A stretch of DNA of 64,000 nt from Fomitopsis serialis (GCF_022376445.1 NW_025954989.1:62001-126000), one strand, 5' to 3'. Counted from the stretch's first letter, positions 1 to 11,488 are shown. Notes: a model not told the origin generated them from the letters alone. Translations and numbers: made by a program.

Positions 1-128
1 TCCTACCTTCGAGGCTTAGCCCTTGTCTTCGAACAGTCTTCGACATCTTCGAAGCTCTCCCACGTCGTTCGGAGTCTTGTCCGTCCTCCTCCTTCTTACC
101 TAGACCACTGTACAGTCCCCCGTACATC

Positions 129-413
129 TCATAGACGCAGAGGCCTCGCATACCACTGCTCGACCTCACGGTTGGGTTTTTGTGTGGCTTTTGTGTTCTT
201 TTCGGTCGCGTCAACGTATGTACTGATTGGTGTCGTGCCAGTATGCTCAGCAGCCACGCAGCCACTGCTTGCACAGCAGTGCTTATGGCACATCCACTGG
301 TGGCACTCCTTGCGGATGTGGTGTGATGCACACAGCTTAGTGCCGTTGACATAGGAACACCACTGCGGTCCATTGGCCAAAGCTGTCGGCTGTGTAGGCC
401 CGGGCTGTGTCAC
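129..413 (-). CDS. Partial gene with Cys/His-rich C-terminal segment
   Basis: A minus-strand open frame encodes a segment with a dense, ordered Cys/His pattern (C-x8-C, then H-x4-C-x4-C-x2-H-C-C, then G-C-x4-H). Similar compact CC/H clusters occur at the ends of some fungal proteins of unknown function and would bind zinc. The frame starts inside what looks like an exon: a CACAG acceptor just upstream on the minus strand would join it to a second open stretch at 455-685. No full gene model could be built and the frame may be a remnant. Function unknown. Confidence 0.3.
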   Translation of the reverse strand: MTQPGPTQPTALANGPQWCSYVNGTKLCASHHIRKECHQWMCHKHCCASSGCVAAEHTGTTPISTYVDATEKNTKATQKPNREVEQWYARPLRL

Positions 414-685
414 GGACGAGAGCTGAGTCGACTGTCATTAATCTTGCAGGTTAGTCAGGCCCATGGGAAGGTATCAGTGACTTGCCATGGGATCTGTTGA
501 GACGTCTGTGTCACTTGAACCAGCGCAGTTGAAGCGAAGATCAATGCGGCTGGTGACCCAGCGGAAGTACTTGCACGGTTCGGGTTTGTAGCGATCTGCT
601 GGTGCGCTACACTGAGGTACATTGATACAAGTGTCAGAGACTTCAAGCATGGACGGACTCGTGGCTCACCAATATGTAGGATCAC

Positions 686-1630
686 CCACAGTTCTGCTTC
701 TTGTCGCTCTTCGTCACTTGGATCTCTAATGGCCGCCTACAGGTGTTGCACGTCCAGTCAAAAAAGGTCGGCTTGGTGTAGAGTGCAGCGGCCTGTCCAA
801 AGGTGAGCATTGTTGCTCCGATGACAGAAGAGATGCGGCAGACCAGAGGGCATCATCGAGGGTGCAGGGGGGGCAGCTGAACACGAACCACCACTCTGTG
901 AAGGCGGCGGCACAGTCTGTGTCACAGTGATTTGTCACACTGTCATCGCTGTGACATCAGGCACCGAGGCGGTATTGGCCTACTGGACTACAAACTGTTA
1001 ACTATATTGTGCACTAAATGCATCATGCATGCCTAAAATGGTCTCAAAACATATTCTACACATGGACAGGAGCGACCTGCACGCAGGACTCTACGCGGTG
1101 ACTCGCCGTGTCACCACTTTCCATATCGGGCAGGGGCACACTCCGTACGGCGGCTATTTCCGTAGGGGCGTAGTTTCCAAATTACCGACTTTCTGCTCCT
1201 TTTAGATTGTGGTGTCTGAGGTCCCTGGCCCTGCCGAACCAGCCGATAGCGGGAATCCGCCTGAGTTACAATTCACGTGAGCGCGACCGTCCCGGTTGCG
1301 GTATTTGTACACATGGGATATCATTCCGCGTTGATGGTAGTCAAGAAGTAAGAGTAAAGGGTAGATGCCATAACGACAAGACCAAGGGGCAGAGACACTA
1401 ATAGTACGCTCGTGTCGGGCTGTACAGTAGTCCACAAAGATCACCTCCAGTTCTTGCCTTCACGACCGCGAAGTCACGACAGGTATTACACGTAATGAAA
1501 CTGAGACATACATGCAGGCAAAATACAATGTAACATCGATGGCGACGGAGAGTTGTTGCAGAACACGGTGCTAGATCAACGATACAATTCGGATAGTACA
1601 ACCACAGGAGGCGGGATGAATTGCCGTGTG
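686..1630. other. No recognisable gene; 3' flank of A1
   Basis: I see no supported coding region. Short open frames on both strands overlap one another and have no domain signature. The part nearest A1 (about 1420-1630) resembles the 3' flank of A4 (about 8650-8829), so the A1/A4 duplication included downstream DNA. Confidence 0.5.
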
Positions 1631-2311
1631 TCAAGGCTGCGAATCAACGACGGTGCAATGCGCATCTGCGCAGCATCACTTGGTTAGAAAGGATCACATC
1701 ATATGTATGCGACGAACTCACCGAACTCCGTCAGTAGTGATTGGGCTGTCTCGGAAGAGCTGGAGTCCTCTGAGAACATGTCCGATTTCAAGACTACACC
1801 GTCAGTCACCGTCTCGTTGTCGCTCCGAGCAGTGCCTTCGCTGCCCGCGTCACTGTCTCCATCACTGTCCTCGCCACTATCCCCATCGCTGTCGTACACA
1901 GTCTCCTCTTCCGTCCCAGGTCAGTCATGACAGAGACGTGAGAACTCATAGAGTGGATTTACCGTATAGAACGCCAGATGGGTCATTATGTTGGTACCAA
2001 CCGAAGTCCTTGAGAGGCATTGCCCCCTTCAGACGGCGGTATTGCTTGTCAGTCATCTTCTCCTCGAGGTTGAGTTCGGCTGGGGGATTAGGACTATCAC
2101 CGTAGTCGACGTATGCAGCATAGACGAGCTGCGGGAGGTCGTCGACCCAGCAAGAGAACACCGGAATGAGGCCAACTCTGTCCGCGATCCACTCCTGCGC
2201 GGCTTCGGCGTAGGCTACGTCGTTAGCATTCGGATCCTTGACGAGGTTGTGCGTTTTGGCGATCTCGATCGCGTCGTAGTAGTACAAAGGCCAACCAAGG
2301 ACCCAAGTCAT
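1631..2311 (-). CDS. Family A acidic-tail protein, copy A1
   Basis: Three-exon gene: exon 1 2311-1963, exon 2 1907-1722, exon 3 1665-1631, all in phase with GT-AG introns. Exon 1 gives the family N-terminal domain: TWVLGWPLY at residues 2-10, a central SCWVDD...YVDYGD block, and MPLKDFGWYQHNDP near residue 105. Exon 2 is an Asp/Glu/Ser-rich tail with the family phrase NETVTDGVV. Exon 3 is about 11 residues ending CTVVDSQP. I do not recognise the domain. It is divergent from B1 across 462 bp. It is nearly identical to A4 (seven differences in exon 1 by eye), so one is a recent duplicate of the other. Confidence 0.75.
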
Positions 2312-2773
2312 GTTGCGAGGTGTAACGTGAGCTTGAGGGAATGGTCTAGGGGAGCGTAAGCAATTACGCAGCTGAGCGTGCGTGTTTAAGTGACGAAGAA
2401 CAAGGCTTGGGCAACCGGGTCTGTGGCTTTGTGCGCTATGCTCAGAAAGGCAATTGGCGACTGGAGCCACACGGCCTGCCCCCGGCATAGCCCGGCACCT
2501 GATTGAGATGTGCCAATCGATCGGCGATGTGGTCACTGCGTGGACCAATTGCCCAGAATTGCCACTTCGGGCAGCCTGTAGCAGGGCCACCATGTTCTTC
2601 GCCATGACGACCATAAGGAGCCAAGGTGGCATGTCCAATATGGGCAATTCTATGGCTGCCATCAGCAGCATCGATGGTTCTGGAGACCGAATGGTGGTTG
2701 ACCATGCCGCAAACATATATAAAGGTGTGCTCCCCAAGTCATCCCTACCTCGTCCCACTGTTCCTCCTCGGCA
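2312..2773. promoter_or_regulatory. Shared divergent promoter A1/B1
   Basis: This is the only DNA between the A1 and B1 start codons, so it must drive both. A TATATAAA box at 2716-2723 lies about 50 bp before the B1 ATG. The middle is rich in GCCAC/GTGGC half-sites, for example around 2565-2635, like the other two divergent A/B promoters. No binding factor can be named. Confidence 0.6.
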
Positions 2774-4417
2774 ATGTCACTAGAGTATCGCTGCGCACTC
2801 GCTGTCTTGCAAGCCTTCGCCGGTGACTCCGAGAACTTTCTGGGAAGGACCCTGGAGTGGCCGTGGTATACGTTCTGGCAACGAGCATTCTACGAAGACG
2901 TCAACTCTCGAAGAGTCTTTGCGGGGCCACAGTCCGAAATTGCTAAGGTCCAACACACGAACGATGGCAAAAGCGTGATCAAGAAGAAAGTTCCGGACTT
3001 CGTCCTCATCTATCTCACAGGAGTCCCTCGGAACCACAACATAGGTTCCCTCGCTCAAGTGACTAACCACGAGCAACTGCGCCAATTCTACCAGGGCCGT
3101 TGCATGCTCTCCGACTCTTTCGTCCTCGCGCTATGCGAGATCAAGGCTTATCCCAATCCGGACAAAATACCAGCGGGGGATCGCTTCCAGGTGGCTCTGG
3201 CGCTTGCAACATTTAATATGCAGAGCGAGGCTCGTCACGGCGTCAGGAACCAAGTGCAGCTTTACTTTTCCTCCCACAGAGACGTCGATAGCGTTGTGGG
3301 TATCGCTGCCTTTGGGCCTTATTTTTCGTGGAAGATCTTCGTACGAGACGATGTGAGTGACGTTTCCAACAACGTTGACCCCACGTACAAAGACCCGGCC
3401 GATCAAGACACTAACAACAATTCCGGAGAAGCTACAAGGTATGCGGCCCTCGTCTCACGTTGCAGCCAATCGTTTGACAGGGATTAACAGACCTACCGGG
3501 ACAATGCCTGCCGTCCCGCGTGCTGTAGCAGGCCCATCATCGTGAGCGCCATCCATAGTGCTCTTTGTTCAGAACTACGCTGATTTCTGCGAGCAGAAAT
3601 GCGCGCCCTAAGCGGAACCGTCGTGAAGTGTAAGCCGTGTCTTAAGTTCTTTGCTACTTCGTCACCATGCTCATGTAACCTAGTCAGAAGTACAAACAAT
3701 TTCGGGATGCAGGGGCGTATCAGCTAAGCACTTCGGAAGAGGAAGTAACTTCTCGGTAAGCTATAAATGCGACAACAATTATGCGTGATCTAATGGACAA
3801 GCCCTAGTGTCAATCAGCAGCCGAAAGGGAAGGGAAACGCCGCAGGAGTAGGCCAGGTGAGCTCGAAGCCGGAGCCGGAGCCGAAGCCCGCTGGCAAGAG
3901 CCAATCTGGCCCTAAGAACAAGGGCAAAGGCAAAGGGGTCAGTCAGGCATCGTTAGGGCCTAATCTGACATCCCTGGAATTACCGCCGTTGCTCGTGTTC
4001 CCGGAAGAGTATGTGGTGTTTTGTATTCATCGGGGACAAACTAATGAGATACTTGACTGCAGAGCCGACGAAGGGGCGGCGGCGGCGAGTGGTGGAGCCT
4101 ATGCCGAGGACCCAGATGCTGCGAATAGTGATGTGGGTTCGGAAGCCGCCTCCACGTCTGCTAATACGTCCAGGGACGAAGCGACAGAGAAGACCACTAG
4201 CACTGATGACGAAGAGAGGGAAGACTCGCGTCGCACCCCTGGAAATGAGTACGTCCGCAATCTCTTCGAAGGTGAACTGATCTCCTTATACCAGGCTGTC
4301 TGCAGATTGGCCTGGTCGCTTTGGTACCATTGGGACACCGCAAAAGGTTTCAAGGAACGATCAAACATGCTCACCGCCATCCAGCGGGAGAACCCCGATC
4401 GCCCATTCCGTCGCTAG
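2774..4417 (+). CDS. Family B PD-(D/E)XK-like protein, copy B1
   Basis: Exon 1 (2774-3438) encodes about 222 residues: a GRTLEWPWY motif near residue 24, then P74-D75, E122-x-K124 and Q160-x3-Y164. This is the order and spacing of catalytic motifs in PD-(D/E)XK nucleases, including the RecB-type QxxxY. It ends EATR at a GT donor, the position used in B2 and B3. Later exons (to 4417) give a Pro/Lys-rich stretch, the motif LELPPLLVFPEE, a Ser/Thr/acidic linker, and after a final intron ELAWSLWYHW...AIQRENPD to the stop. Small exons between 3440 and 3857 were not fixed. Nuclease activity is inferred from motifs only. It is divergent from A1. Confidence 0.7.
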
Positions 4418-4696
4418 GGTTAGCAAGATGTCTACTCGTGTTGATACTTACAGCAGTCACCGTCGAGTCAGAAGGCTTCACTTTTCTATGTCCTCTAGTG
4501 TCCTTGATTAGATTTAGTCACCAATGAGACTGAACCGGTAGTATACATGTTAGGCATACGTAGTGGGGTTGGGACAAACATGCGGGCGAAGTAAAGTGCA
4601 GCGTCGATGATGATGGAGGAGTGCTACAAAATAAGATCAATGATACAGAGTGCAGACAACATCATGACGACCTGAGGCGGGACGAACTATGTTGTG
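4418..4696. other. Intergenic, convergent 3' ends of B1 and A2
   Basis: Short spacer between the convergent genes B1 and A2. No gene or repeat is visible; it must hold both 3' ends. Confidence 0.5.
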
Positions 4697-5441
4697 TCAA
4701 AGCTGCGGTTCATCGATGGTGCAACACGCATCTGCGCGATGTCAGTTGGTTAAGAAACGATCCTATATGATGTTCAACACACTCACCGAAATTCGTCGAC
4801 AGTGACTTGGCTGCCTCAGAAGTTCCAGAGTCGTCTGGGAGCAGGTCCATCTTCGAGACTACACCATTAGTCACCGTTTCAGTGTCACTCCCAGCGGCGT
4901 CTTCATTATCACGAGCGAACTTCATTGACGCATCTTTGTTGTTGTCTTCTCCATCCGCGCCACCTTCATCGCTACTCGTGTCGCCGCGCCCGTCGCTGTC
5001 CTCGTCGCTGTCGTCAATTTCTTCATAAAATATCTCCTCTTCATCACCGGCATCAGTCGCATTGGGGAGATGTCAGGGCTCACACTCACTGTACTTTACA
5101 CAGGTCGGATCATTGTACTGGTACCAGCCGAAATCCCTGAGTGGCATGACCCTCTTGATGCGGCGATACTGCTTGTTCGTCATCGTCGTCTCCTCGGGGA
5201 CCAGCTCGGTCGGAGGATAGCGGTTGTCCCCATAGTCGACATACATAGCGTACACGATCTCCATTTCGTCGTTGACCAAGCAAGCGAGAACAGGGACAAC
5301 ACCGATCTGGTCCGCGACCCACAGCCGTGCTGCTTGGATGCGCTGAGCATTTCCCGGATTCGGGTCCTTGACAAGATTGTGCTGCTTGTCAATCTTGAGC
5401 GCATCGTCGTCATAGAGGGGCCACCCGAGAACCCAAGTCAT
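4697..5441 (-). CDS. Family A acidic-tail protein, copy A2
   Basis: Same three-exon layout as the other A genes. Exon 1 from the ATG at 5441 encodes TWVLGWPLYDDDALKID, then DYGDNRYPP and MPLRDFGWYQYNDP. Exon 2 is acidic and includes GSDTETVTNGVVSK and SSxSEAAKSL-like residues. Exon 3 ends CTIDEPQL. The exon 1 protein differs from A7 (27.8 kb, opposite strand) at only two residues by eye, so these are recent copies on opposite arms of the inverted array. Unlike A7 it has no divergent B partner. The family upstream element lies at 5551-5610. Function unknown. Confidence 0.75.
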
Positions 5442-5550
5442 GGCAGCCGCGCGTTATAAGACTGATACTTATACCAAAGGTGGAACACGGAACAATTGTC
5501 ATCGTCACGACGCAACGCCGCAGTGGCGGTGGTGACACGGTCAACCGAGA

Positions 5551-5610
5551 CTGTGGCTTCGGCATGTGATCGTGACATGATCGATTGATCGCCCAACCAA
5601 TCATCGACCT
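5551..5610 (-). promoter_or_regulatory. Conserved upstream element of A2
   Basis: Read on the minus strand, this holds ATTGGTTGGGCGATCA, a variable spacer, then CGATCACATG and GAAGCCACAG. The same blocks in the same order precede A3, A4, A6, A8 and A9. It starts about 110 bp before the A2 ATG. The ATTGG is a CCAAT-box core; the CACATG block could be an E-box-like site (inference). Confidence 0.6.
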
Positions 5611-5619
5611 ACTTCAAAC

Positions 5620-6410
5620 CTACTTCAACTTGCAGAATGTAAGTAAGCCGTGACGGACGTAGCCACTGAGTAGTGTGCCATACTGAGTACTGAAGCAGAA
5701 GGGAGGCCTGCCCTGTTCACCGATGTCGCGCATGCGCACATTGTACCCGGGTAAGATGTAATCTGGCGTCGCCAGGTAGGGCCCATCGTCGGAGTGCCTC
5801 AACGTCGATAACAAACACCACGGGCAGCCGCGCCAAGTCGCAGTGGCACCTTCGATTTTCAAGCGCGTCGCATTCAAGGCCGAACCAGCTTGATCCTACG
5901 AAACGCTGCCTTCCGGTTCTTCCGAGTTGACGCATCAGATGTCCGATTTAGAAATAACACCAGACAAAAATAAAGCAGGTCTATTCCCGTTCGTGACGAT
6001 GCAATGGCCTGCCGGGAAGCTGACGGCGAGAGGAGACCTCCGCTCGTTCGCGGGAGGAGAGACAGAGCGTCTGATTGAGTGACCGGTAAGAGACCGGAGC
6101 ACTGTCCCCTTGCCCGCAACTCGAACGGACTCGGAAGTGAATAATCCGACGACATCGTGTAGATTCGGACTGCACAGGACAGACACCGAGCCTTGCAAGG
6201 GTCCCGCCGCACAAACGTGGATAACGCCGCGCAGTCGTGTATCCCACCAGCTGGTATCATCGTCGCCATATCGAGGCTCCGAGGAGAAAGAAGGGTAGTG
6301 TGGGAGTGCGCGCACGTCCATTTAGCCATATGCAGTGCAGACGATCTGCCAAACCGCCTGCCATCCGCCTTCGAGTGGCCCATTGAATCTTCCGTCGATG
6401 TGTCTCGCTG
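5620..6410 (-). repeat. Left arm of long inverted repeat
   Basis: This stretch is the diverged reverse complement of about 20.93-21.73 kb on the right side of the window. The match is clear in runs such as the segment around 5890-5960 against 21400-21475, and around 6240-6330 against 21010-21100. Translations of both arms are broken and I see no conserved domain, so I treat it as non-coding or decayed. It separates A2 from a captured MADS fragment. Confidence 0.65.
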
Positions 6411-7345
6411 AGCTGGCTGGACTGGCCGCCGGACGAGGAGGACGTGCCGGAGAGGAAGTCGAACCAGTTGCCGTTGTCCGTAGCTGAGTGCGAGCCCCCT
6501 AGGTACTGGCTGGTACTGGGGACGACCAGAATGATGAGTGCGACGCTGATCGGCGACCAGGTACCACGCACCGTTCTCTGGCCGGTTCTGCTGACCGCCT
6601 GCATGCACCGGCCAATCAAACAAAGGCATCCCGCCCTGCCCTCCTCCACCCGCACCTCCCCCGCTCCCATTCGCTTCGACCAGCAGCTCCAGCGCCATCG
6701 CCGTCGCCGATGACTGTCTGCTGCTGTTGCTGATACATTGGCGCTGGTTTTTGCTGCGGCGTATACGGCGACGCCGAACCGTGCTGACTATGCTGGCCAC
6801 CAGGGAAGCCAACCGTGCGCAGCGACGGATGGTGGCCCGCGCCCATGTCCATGCCGAACGCGCTGGAACCCTGGGAGCCCAGTTGCAAGAGGAAGCCCGC
6901 GGGGGCGCTCTGCGAGCCGAGCCCGCCGCCCACGCCGTTCAAGCCGAGATTGAGGCCGGAGCTGGCGTACTGGAGCGAGGGTGACTCGCGCTCTGTGTGG
7001 GCGGGAGGCCGGGCGCGGAATGGAGGGGCGTGATGCCCGTCTGGACGGGGTAGCCGGAGCTCATGTCGACCTCGAGGCGGTAGGGGTAGTGCGGCATGCC
7101 GCTGGAGCCGCTCGGGCTGGCAGCGAGGGAGGAAAGGTTGAGCGACTGCGGGAGGGCGGGCATGGAGTTGCTGTGTGTAGAGAGGTGGGGGCTGTCGTCG
7201 AGGCGGGGGCGCTTGGAGGCGAGGGAGTGGGAGGTGTTACGCACGGGCGGGGACGCGGCGCTGAGGCGCTCTCCGCAGACGGGGATGGTCATGGAGGAGG
7301 TCGTACCCGTGGATGAAAGGCGGTAGTCGAGCTAGAGTACGGCGG
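6411..7345 (-). pseudogene. Captured fragment of the MADS-box gene (left copy)
   Basis: The minus strand copies part of the intact MADS gene at 14.4-16.4 kb: the end of its fourth intron with its AG acceptor (CTCTAG before CTCGACTAC), most of exon 5, and the start of exon 6 (SxxxTDNGNWFDF, then a cut near [10 protein letters not shown]). The MADS domain itself is absent. A one-base loss at about 6983 (SASHPR instead of SASHPS) shifts the frame, and the same lesion is in the right copy at 23.4 kb. It lies directly downstream of A3, so the A3 transcript could run into it. Not expected to make a functional factor. Confidence 0.75.
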
Positions 7346-7530
7346 TCAGCCTGTGGGAAGTCCTTGCCTCACGACATGAGGCAAAGGAGATAGGAACGAG
7401 ACAGACAAGCAGGCAAGGAATAATGCAGCATTGATGGCAGTGGCGGGGAAATACAGGACAGGGTGCTAGATCAATGACACAAATGATACAGTATTCATAC
7501 AGTACCAACGACAAGAGGATGTGGCACGCG

Positions 7531-8265
7531 TCAAGGCTGTGGTTCGGCGATGGTGCGACACGTATCTGCACAATAGTAAGTGGTCAAGAGGCAGTCTCAA
7601 TCATGCATGATCATACACTCACCAAAATCCGTCGGAAGGGTTTGCCTCAGAGGGGCCGGAGTCCTCCGAGCGCGAGTCCAACTTCGAGGCTTCACCGTCG
7701 GTGACTGTCTCAGTGTCGCTTCCCAGCCGCGTCTTTGTCGTCGTCGACAATGGTCGTCGGCGCATCATCATCATCGTCTTCTCCATCGCCTGCATCTCCA
7801 TCGATATCCGTCGCGCTGCCCTCGTCACTGTCGTCGCCCTCTTCATCACCCATCTCCTCTTCATCCAACATCAATTGCGTCGAAGAGATATCAGGGCACA
7901 TGCAGCTTACTGTATAGCTCGCAGGACGGGTCATTGTACTGATACCAGCCAAGATCCTTGAGTGGCATCACCTTCTTGAGGCGACGATAGTTCTTGCCGG
8001 ACATCGTCATGTTCTCGCGGATGAGATCAGGCGGAGGATAGCGGTTGTCGCCATAGTCAACATATGCAGCGTAAACAATTTCCGGGAAGTCGTCAACCCA
8101 GCAGGAGAGCACAGGAACAATACCGATCTGGTCCGCGACCCACAGCCGGGTTGCTTGGATGCGCTGATCATCTCCCGCGTTCGGGTCCGACTTGACAAGA
8201 TTGCGCCTCTTCGCGATTTTGAGCGCGTCGTCATTATAGAGAGGCCAGCCAAAGACCCAAGTCAT
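7531..8265 (-). CDS. Family A acidic-tail protein, copy A3
   Basis: ATG at 8265 begins TWVFGWPLYNDDALKIAK; exon 1 runs to PSCELYS and a GT donor. Exon 2 is the Asp/Glu-rich tail (DEEEMGDEEGDDSDEG) with TETVTDGEASKLD. A short last exon ends RTIAEPQP at 7531. It is closest to A6 and A8, with a Ser inserted in VKSDPN as in A6. Its 3' flank joins directly to a captured MADS-box fragment, an arrangement shared with A6 on the opposite arm. The family upstream element is at 8384-8424. No known domain. Confidence 0.7.
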
Positions 8266-8383
8266 GATTACAATACCAAAGCATCAAAGTCAAGCAGTGT
8301 TACTTATGGAAGTAGAAGACGACACAGTTGCAATTCCGTTGAAGTTGGTAAGTTCCAAAACTGATCATGATGGGCAGCCGTGA

Positions 8384-8424
8384 CTGTGGCTTCAGACACG
8401 TGATCGCGACGTAGTCGCCCACCA
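8384..8424 (-). promoter_or_regulatory. Conserved upstream element of A3
   Basis: Minus-strand version of the family element: GGTGGGCGACTA, then CGCGATCACGTG and GAAGCCACAG, about 120 bp before the A3 ATG. The ATTGG part is degraded and CACATG is replaced by the palindromic CACGTG. Confidence 0.5.
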
Positions 8425-8829
8425 GGGTCCGGCGAATGGGAGCATACATACATTCCAAGAACTCAGGACGTGGATGGGCACGTCAGAGGGCCATGCGAGA
8501 CAAATACAGCAGGTGCGGGGGTATGTAATAGTGCGTGAGATTTGTCCCCCCATTCGCGCCCAAGGCTTCGCCTGCATATGCATCCCCCGGGGGCGGGCCA
8601 TCGTATGTATATATGTACTAGTACGCAATCCGCTGCATGAACACACTCGTGTCGATCTGTACAGTAGTCCACGGAGTTAACCTCCAATTCTTGCCTTCAA
8701 GACCGCGAGGTATCAACGCAATGAGATCGAGACATACATGCAAGCAAGCACGGTGCTAGGTAGACAGGGAACGATACAGTTCGGATAGTACACTGTAAAA
8801 TCACAGGAGGCGGGATGAACTGCCGTGCG

Positions 8830-9499
8830 TCAAGACTGCGGCTCAGCAACGGCGCAATGCGCATCTGCGCAACATCGATTGGTTAAAAGGGATCACATCA
8901 TATGTATGCGACGAGCTCACCGAACTCCGTCAGCAGTGATTGAGCTGTCTCAGAAGAGCTGGAGTCCTCTGAGAGCATGTCTGATTGCAAGACAACACCG
9001 TTAGTTACCGCTTCGTTGTCGCTCCGAGCAGTTCCTTCGCTGGCCGTGTCGATATCTTCATCACCGTCTTCGCCATTATACTCATCACTGTCGTACTCTC
9101 CCATCCCAGATCAGTCATGACAGGCATGAGAAGTCATAGACTGAAGTCACCGTATAGAACGCCAGATGGGTCGTTATGTTGGTACCAACCGAAGTCCTTG
9201 AGAGGCATTGCCCGCTTCAGACGGCGGTACTGCTTGCCAGTCATTTTATCCTCGAGGCTGAGTTCGGCTGGGGGATTAGGACTATCACCGTAGTCGACGT
9301 ATGCAGCATAGACGAGCTGCGGCAGATCGTCGACCCAGCAAGAGAACACCGGAATCAGGCCAGCTCTGTCCGCGATCCATTCCTGTGCGGCTTCGGCGTA
9401 GGCTACGTCGTCAGCATTCGGATCCTTGACGAGGTTGTGCGTTTTGGCGATGTCGATCGCGTCGTAGTAGTACAGAGGCCAACCAAGGACCCAAGTCAT
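8830..9499 (-). CDS. Family A acidic-tail protein, copy A4
   Basis: Near twin of A1. ATG at 9499; exon 1 encodes TWVLGWPLYYYDAIDIAK, SCWVDDLPQLVYAAYVDYGD and DFGWYQHNDPSGVLYG. The acidic exon (about 8909-9090) reads EYNGEDGDEDIDTASEG followed by NEAVTNGVV. The last exon ends CAVAEPQS. About seven replacements separate its exon 1 from A1; the flanks are similar too, pointing to a segmental duplication of roughly 1 kb. No B gene is adjacent. Function unknown. Confidence 0.72.
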
Positions 9500-9780
9500 A
9501 TTGCCAGGCTGGATGTGAGGTTAGAAGGGCAGGATAGATTTAGTAGAAACAAGTACTCAGCTGAGTACGAAATACGTGAAGGCTTGAGTGTCTCGGAGAA
9601 CACGGCTCAGGCTTGTATTGACTCGTGGCGACGAAGGTGCTGATTATTACCGCTGGTTTCCTTCGCAATACAAATCAACCAGGATGTGTGGGCTGCGGCC
9701 TTCTACGCTGTGTAATAGAACGCCTGAACACGGTGAGCAGGTAGGACGGTAATGGACCGCATGCAGTGAATCTAATAAAC

Positions 9781-9845
9781 CGTGGCCCCAGGCATGTGAC
9801 CGCGCTGTGGCGACTCGGATCGCCCAGCGGCCCCAGCCAATTAAT
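9781..9845 (-). promoter_or_regulatory. Conserved upstream element of A4
   Basis: On the minus strand: AATTGGCTGGGGC, GGGCGATCC, GCGGTCACATGCCTGGGGCC. Same block order as the other A genes but about 280 bp from the ATG, with an insertion between the blocks. Confidence 0.5.
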
Positions 9846-10185
9846 GAGAGTTACCAGGTTCGACACACTTGGAAGGCGCGTCGAAGATGGATACGTCGGA
9901 CGCAGCACGAAGAGCAACACGAGCTCGTAAGTGCTACTATGCACACGTCTGCACGTAGGAGCCCATCATGATCGCTTGCAATTCTCAGCTTCACGTCGGC
10001 AAAACTACGATCACGACACAAGTTGAATGTAATGGAATTGGCACAAATATACTATACAGATATTGCTGTACAGACTGAATACAACGCAGCGTCAACGGGA
10101 ATGGAAGAGTAATACAGGATAGTTGCTTGATGTGATACATGATGTTGATGGTGCGACGAGAGAAGGCAGAGTCATAGACCTTGTA
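9846..10185. other. Intergenic, no gene seen
   Basis: AT-richer spacer downstream of A5. No supported open frame, repeat or RNA gene. Confidence 0.5.
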
Positions 10186-10936
10186 TCAAGGCTGCGGCTC
10201 GGCAATGGTGCAACATGCATCTACGCAGTACCCAGCGGTTAGTATGGATGATCTCAGACTATGTGCGACACACTCACCGAAGTCCTTAGGCAGTGACTTC
10301 GCTGCCTCAAAGCTTCCGGAGTCCTCTGGGAGAAAGTCCAACTTCGAGACCGCACCATCGGTTACCGTCTCATTGTCACTCTCGACACTGTCTTCTTCGC
10401 GATCTTCCTCATCGCTGGTATTATTCATCGACACATCTCTGTCGCCATCTTCATCGTCACCCTCGTCGCTGCCCTCGTCACTGTCCTCGTCATTGTCCTC
10501 ATCACTGTCCTCGTCACTCTCGTGACGCGTCTTCTCTGCATAGATGATCAGCGAAGTCAGAAAAGGTGCCAGCACTTAGTCACTCACCATACAGGACACC
10601 GGACGGATCGTCGTACTGGTACCAGCCAAAATCCCTCAGTGGCATAGCTCGCCCGAGGCGGCGATGTTGCTTGCGGCTTATGATTTCCTTGCTGACGAGT
10701 TTGGTCGGAGGATAACGATTGTCCCCGTAGGCGACATACGCAGCGTATACAAGCTCAGGGAAGCTGTCGACCCAACAGGAGAGTGTAGGTATTATGCCGA
10801 CTTGATCTGCGATCCATTCCCGGGCTGTTTCGATGTACCGATATTCTGGCGCATTCGGGTCCTTGACGAGATGGTGCTGTTTCGCGATTTCGATCGCATC
10901 GTCATCGTAGAGGGGCCAGCCGAGTACCCAGGTCAT
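10186..10936 (-). CDS. Family A acidic-tail protein, copy A5
   Basis: Fully resolved model: exon 1 10936-10588, exon 2 10535-10278, exon 3 10220-10186; the sum is 642 nt, giving 213 residues. Exon 1 has TWVLGWPLYDDDAIEIAK, VAYGDNRYPPTKLVSKE and MPLRDFGWYQYDDPSG. Exon 2 is among the most acidic of the family (repeated DEDSDE, DEGDDEDGD) then NETVTDGAVSKLD. Exon 3 encodes DACCTIAEPQP. The tail charge suggests a histone-chaperone-like or DNA-mimic role, or binding to the basic tail of B2, which is divergent across 552 bp; both are inference. Closest relative is A9 on the other arm. Confidence 0.8.
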
Positions 10937-11488
10937 GCTGAGATTGTGAGAGAGGGAAGATGCGAGGGAAGATGCGAGGTGATTCGAACTTGGCGGCAGA
11001 TGAACAGTGCCCTTAAGAGCAAGAGCGGGACGCGGTTCCAGCGCTCTCACGGCACCCACGGGAACAGCCGTGGCCTGAAGCACTAACCTTAGATGGTCGC
11101 GGCAACCGATCGCTGGTGGCACCGTGGGCAAGTGGTGGCACGCCATGCCCGATACGGTTGTTTGATCAGTAGCGATTGTGGTCATTGTGTGGCAATCTGC
11201 CATATCGGGTGGCATGATCGCGACGACCACAACGTTGCCACTTGCCACCACTCGTTTTGGGTAAATCGGTCGATGATTGTCGCGACGACCACAATGTTGC
11301 CACCGTGCCACCACTTTAGTATGCTCGTTTAGGTAGTTCGATCGATGGCATGGCCTCTCCCATTGTTTGACCGGCTCTGCGTCTCGGCTATGTGCTGCAG
11401 CTATATAAAGGGGTCTTATTAGGTCCCTTGGGCCTCGCATCACCGACACCGCGCCGGTCTCTCTCACTGGCACGTCTCCAACTCTGCA
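10937..11488. promoter_or_regulatory. Shared divergent promoter A5/B2
   Basis: A TATATAAA box at 11402-11409 lies about 80 bp before the B2 ATG. Two near-identical 34-35 bp direct repeats (11219-11252 and 11281-11315) read CGCGACGACCACAA, GTTGCCAC, TGCCACCACT. An inverted relative of their distal half (GGCAAGTGGTGGCAC) lies at about 11127-11141. A CCCGATACGG / CCATATCGGG pair also faces itself. This is the most structured of the three A/B promoters and looks like an array of binding sites for one factor. Confidence 0.65.
11219..11315 (+). repeat. Direct repeats in the A5/B2 promoter
   Basis: Two copies of a roughly 35 bp unit, 62 bp apart start to start, differing by three or four changes. 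Each holds CGACGACCACAA followed by two TGCCAC half-sites. Confidence 0.7.

Noticed and set aside
5874..6812. 312-codon frame on the minus strand
   Set aside because: Out-of-frame reading across the junction of the MADS fragment and the inverted repeat.
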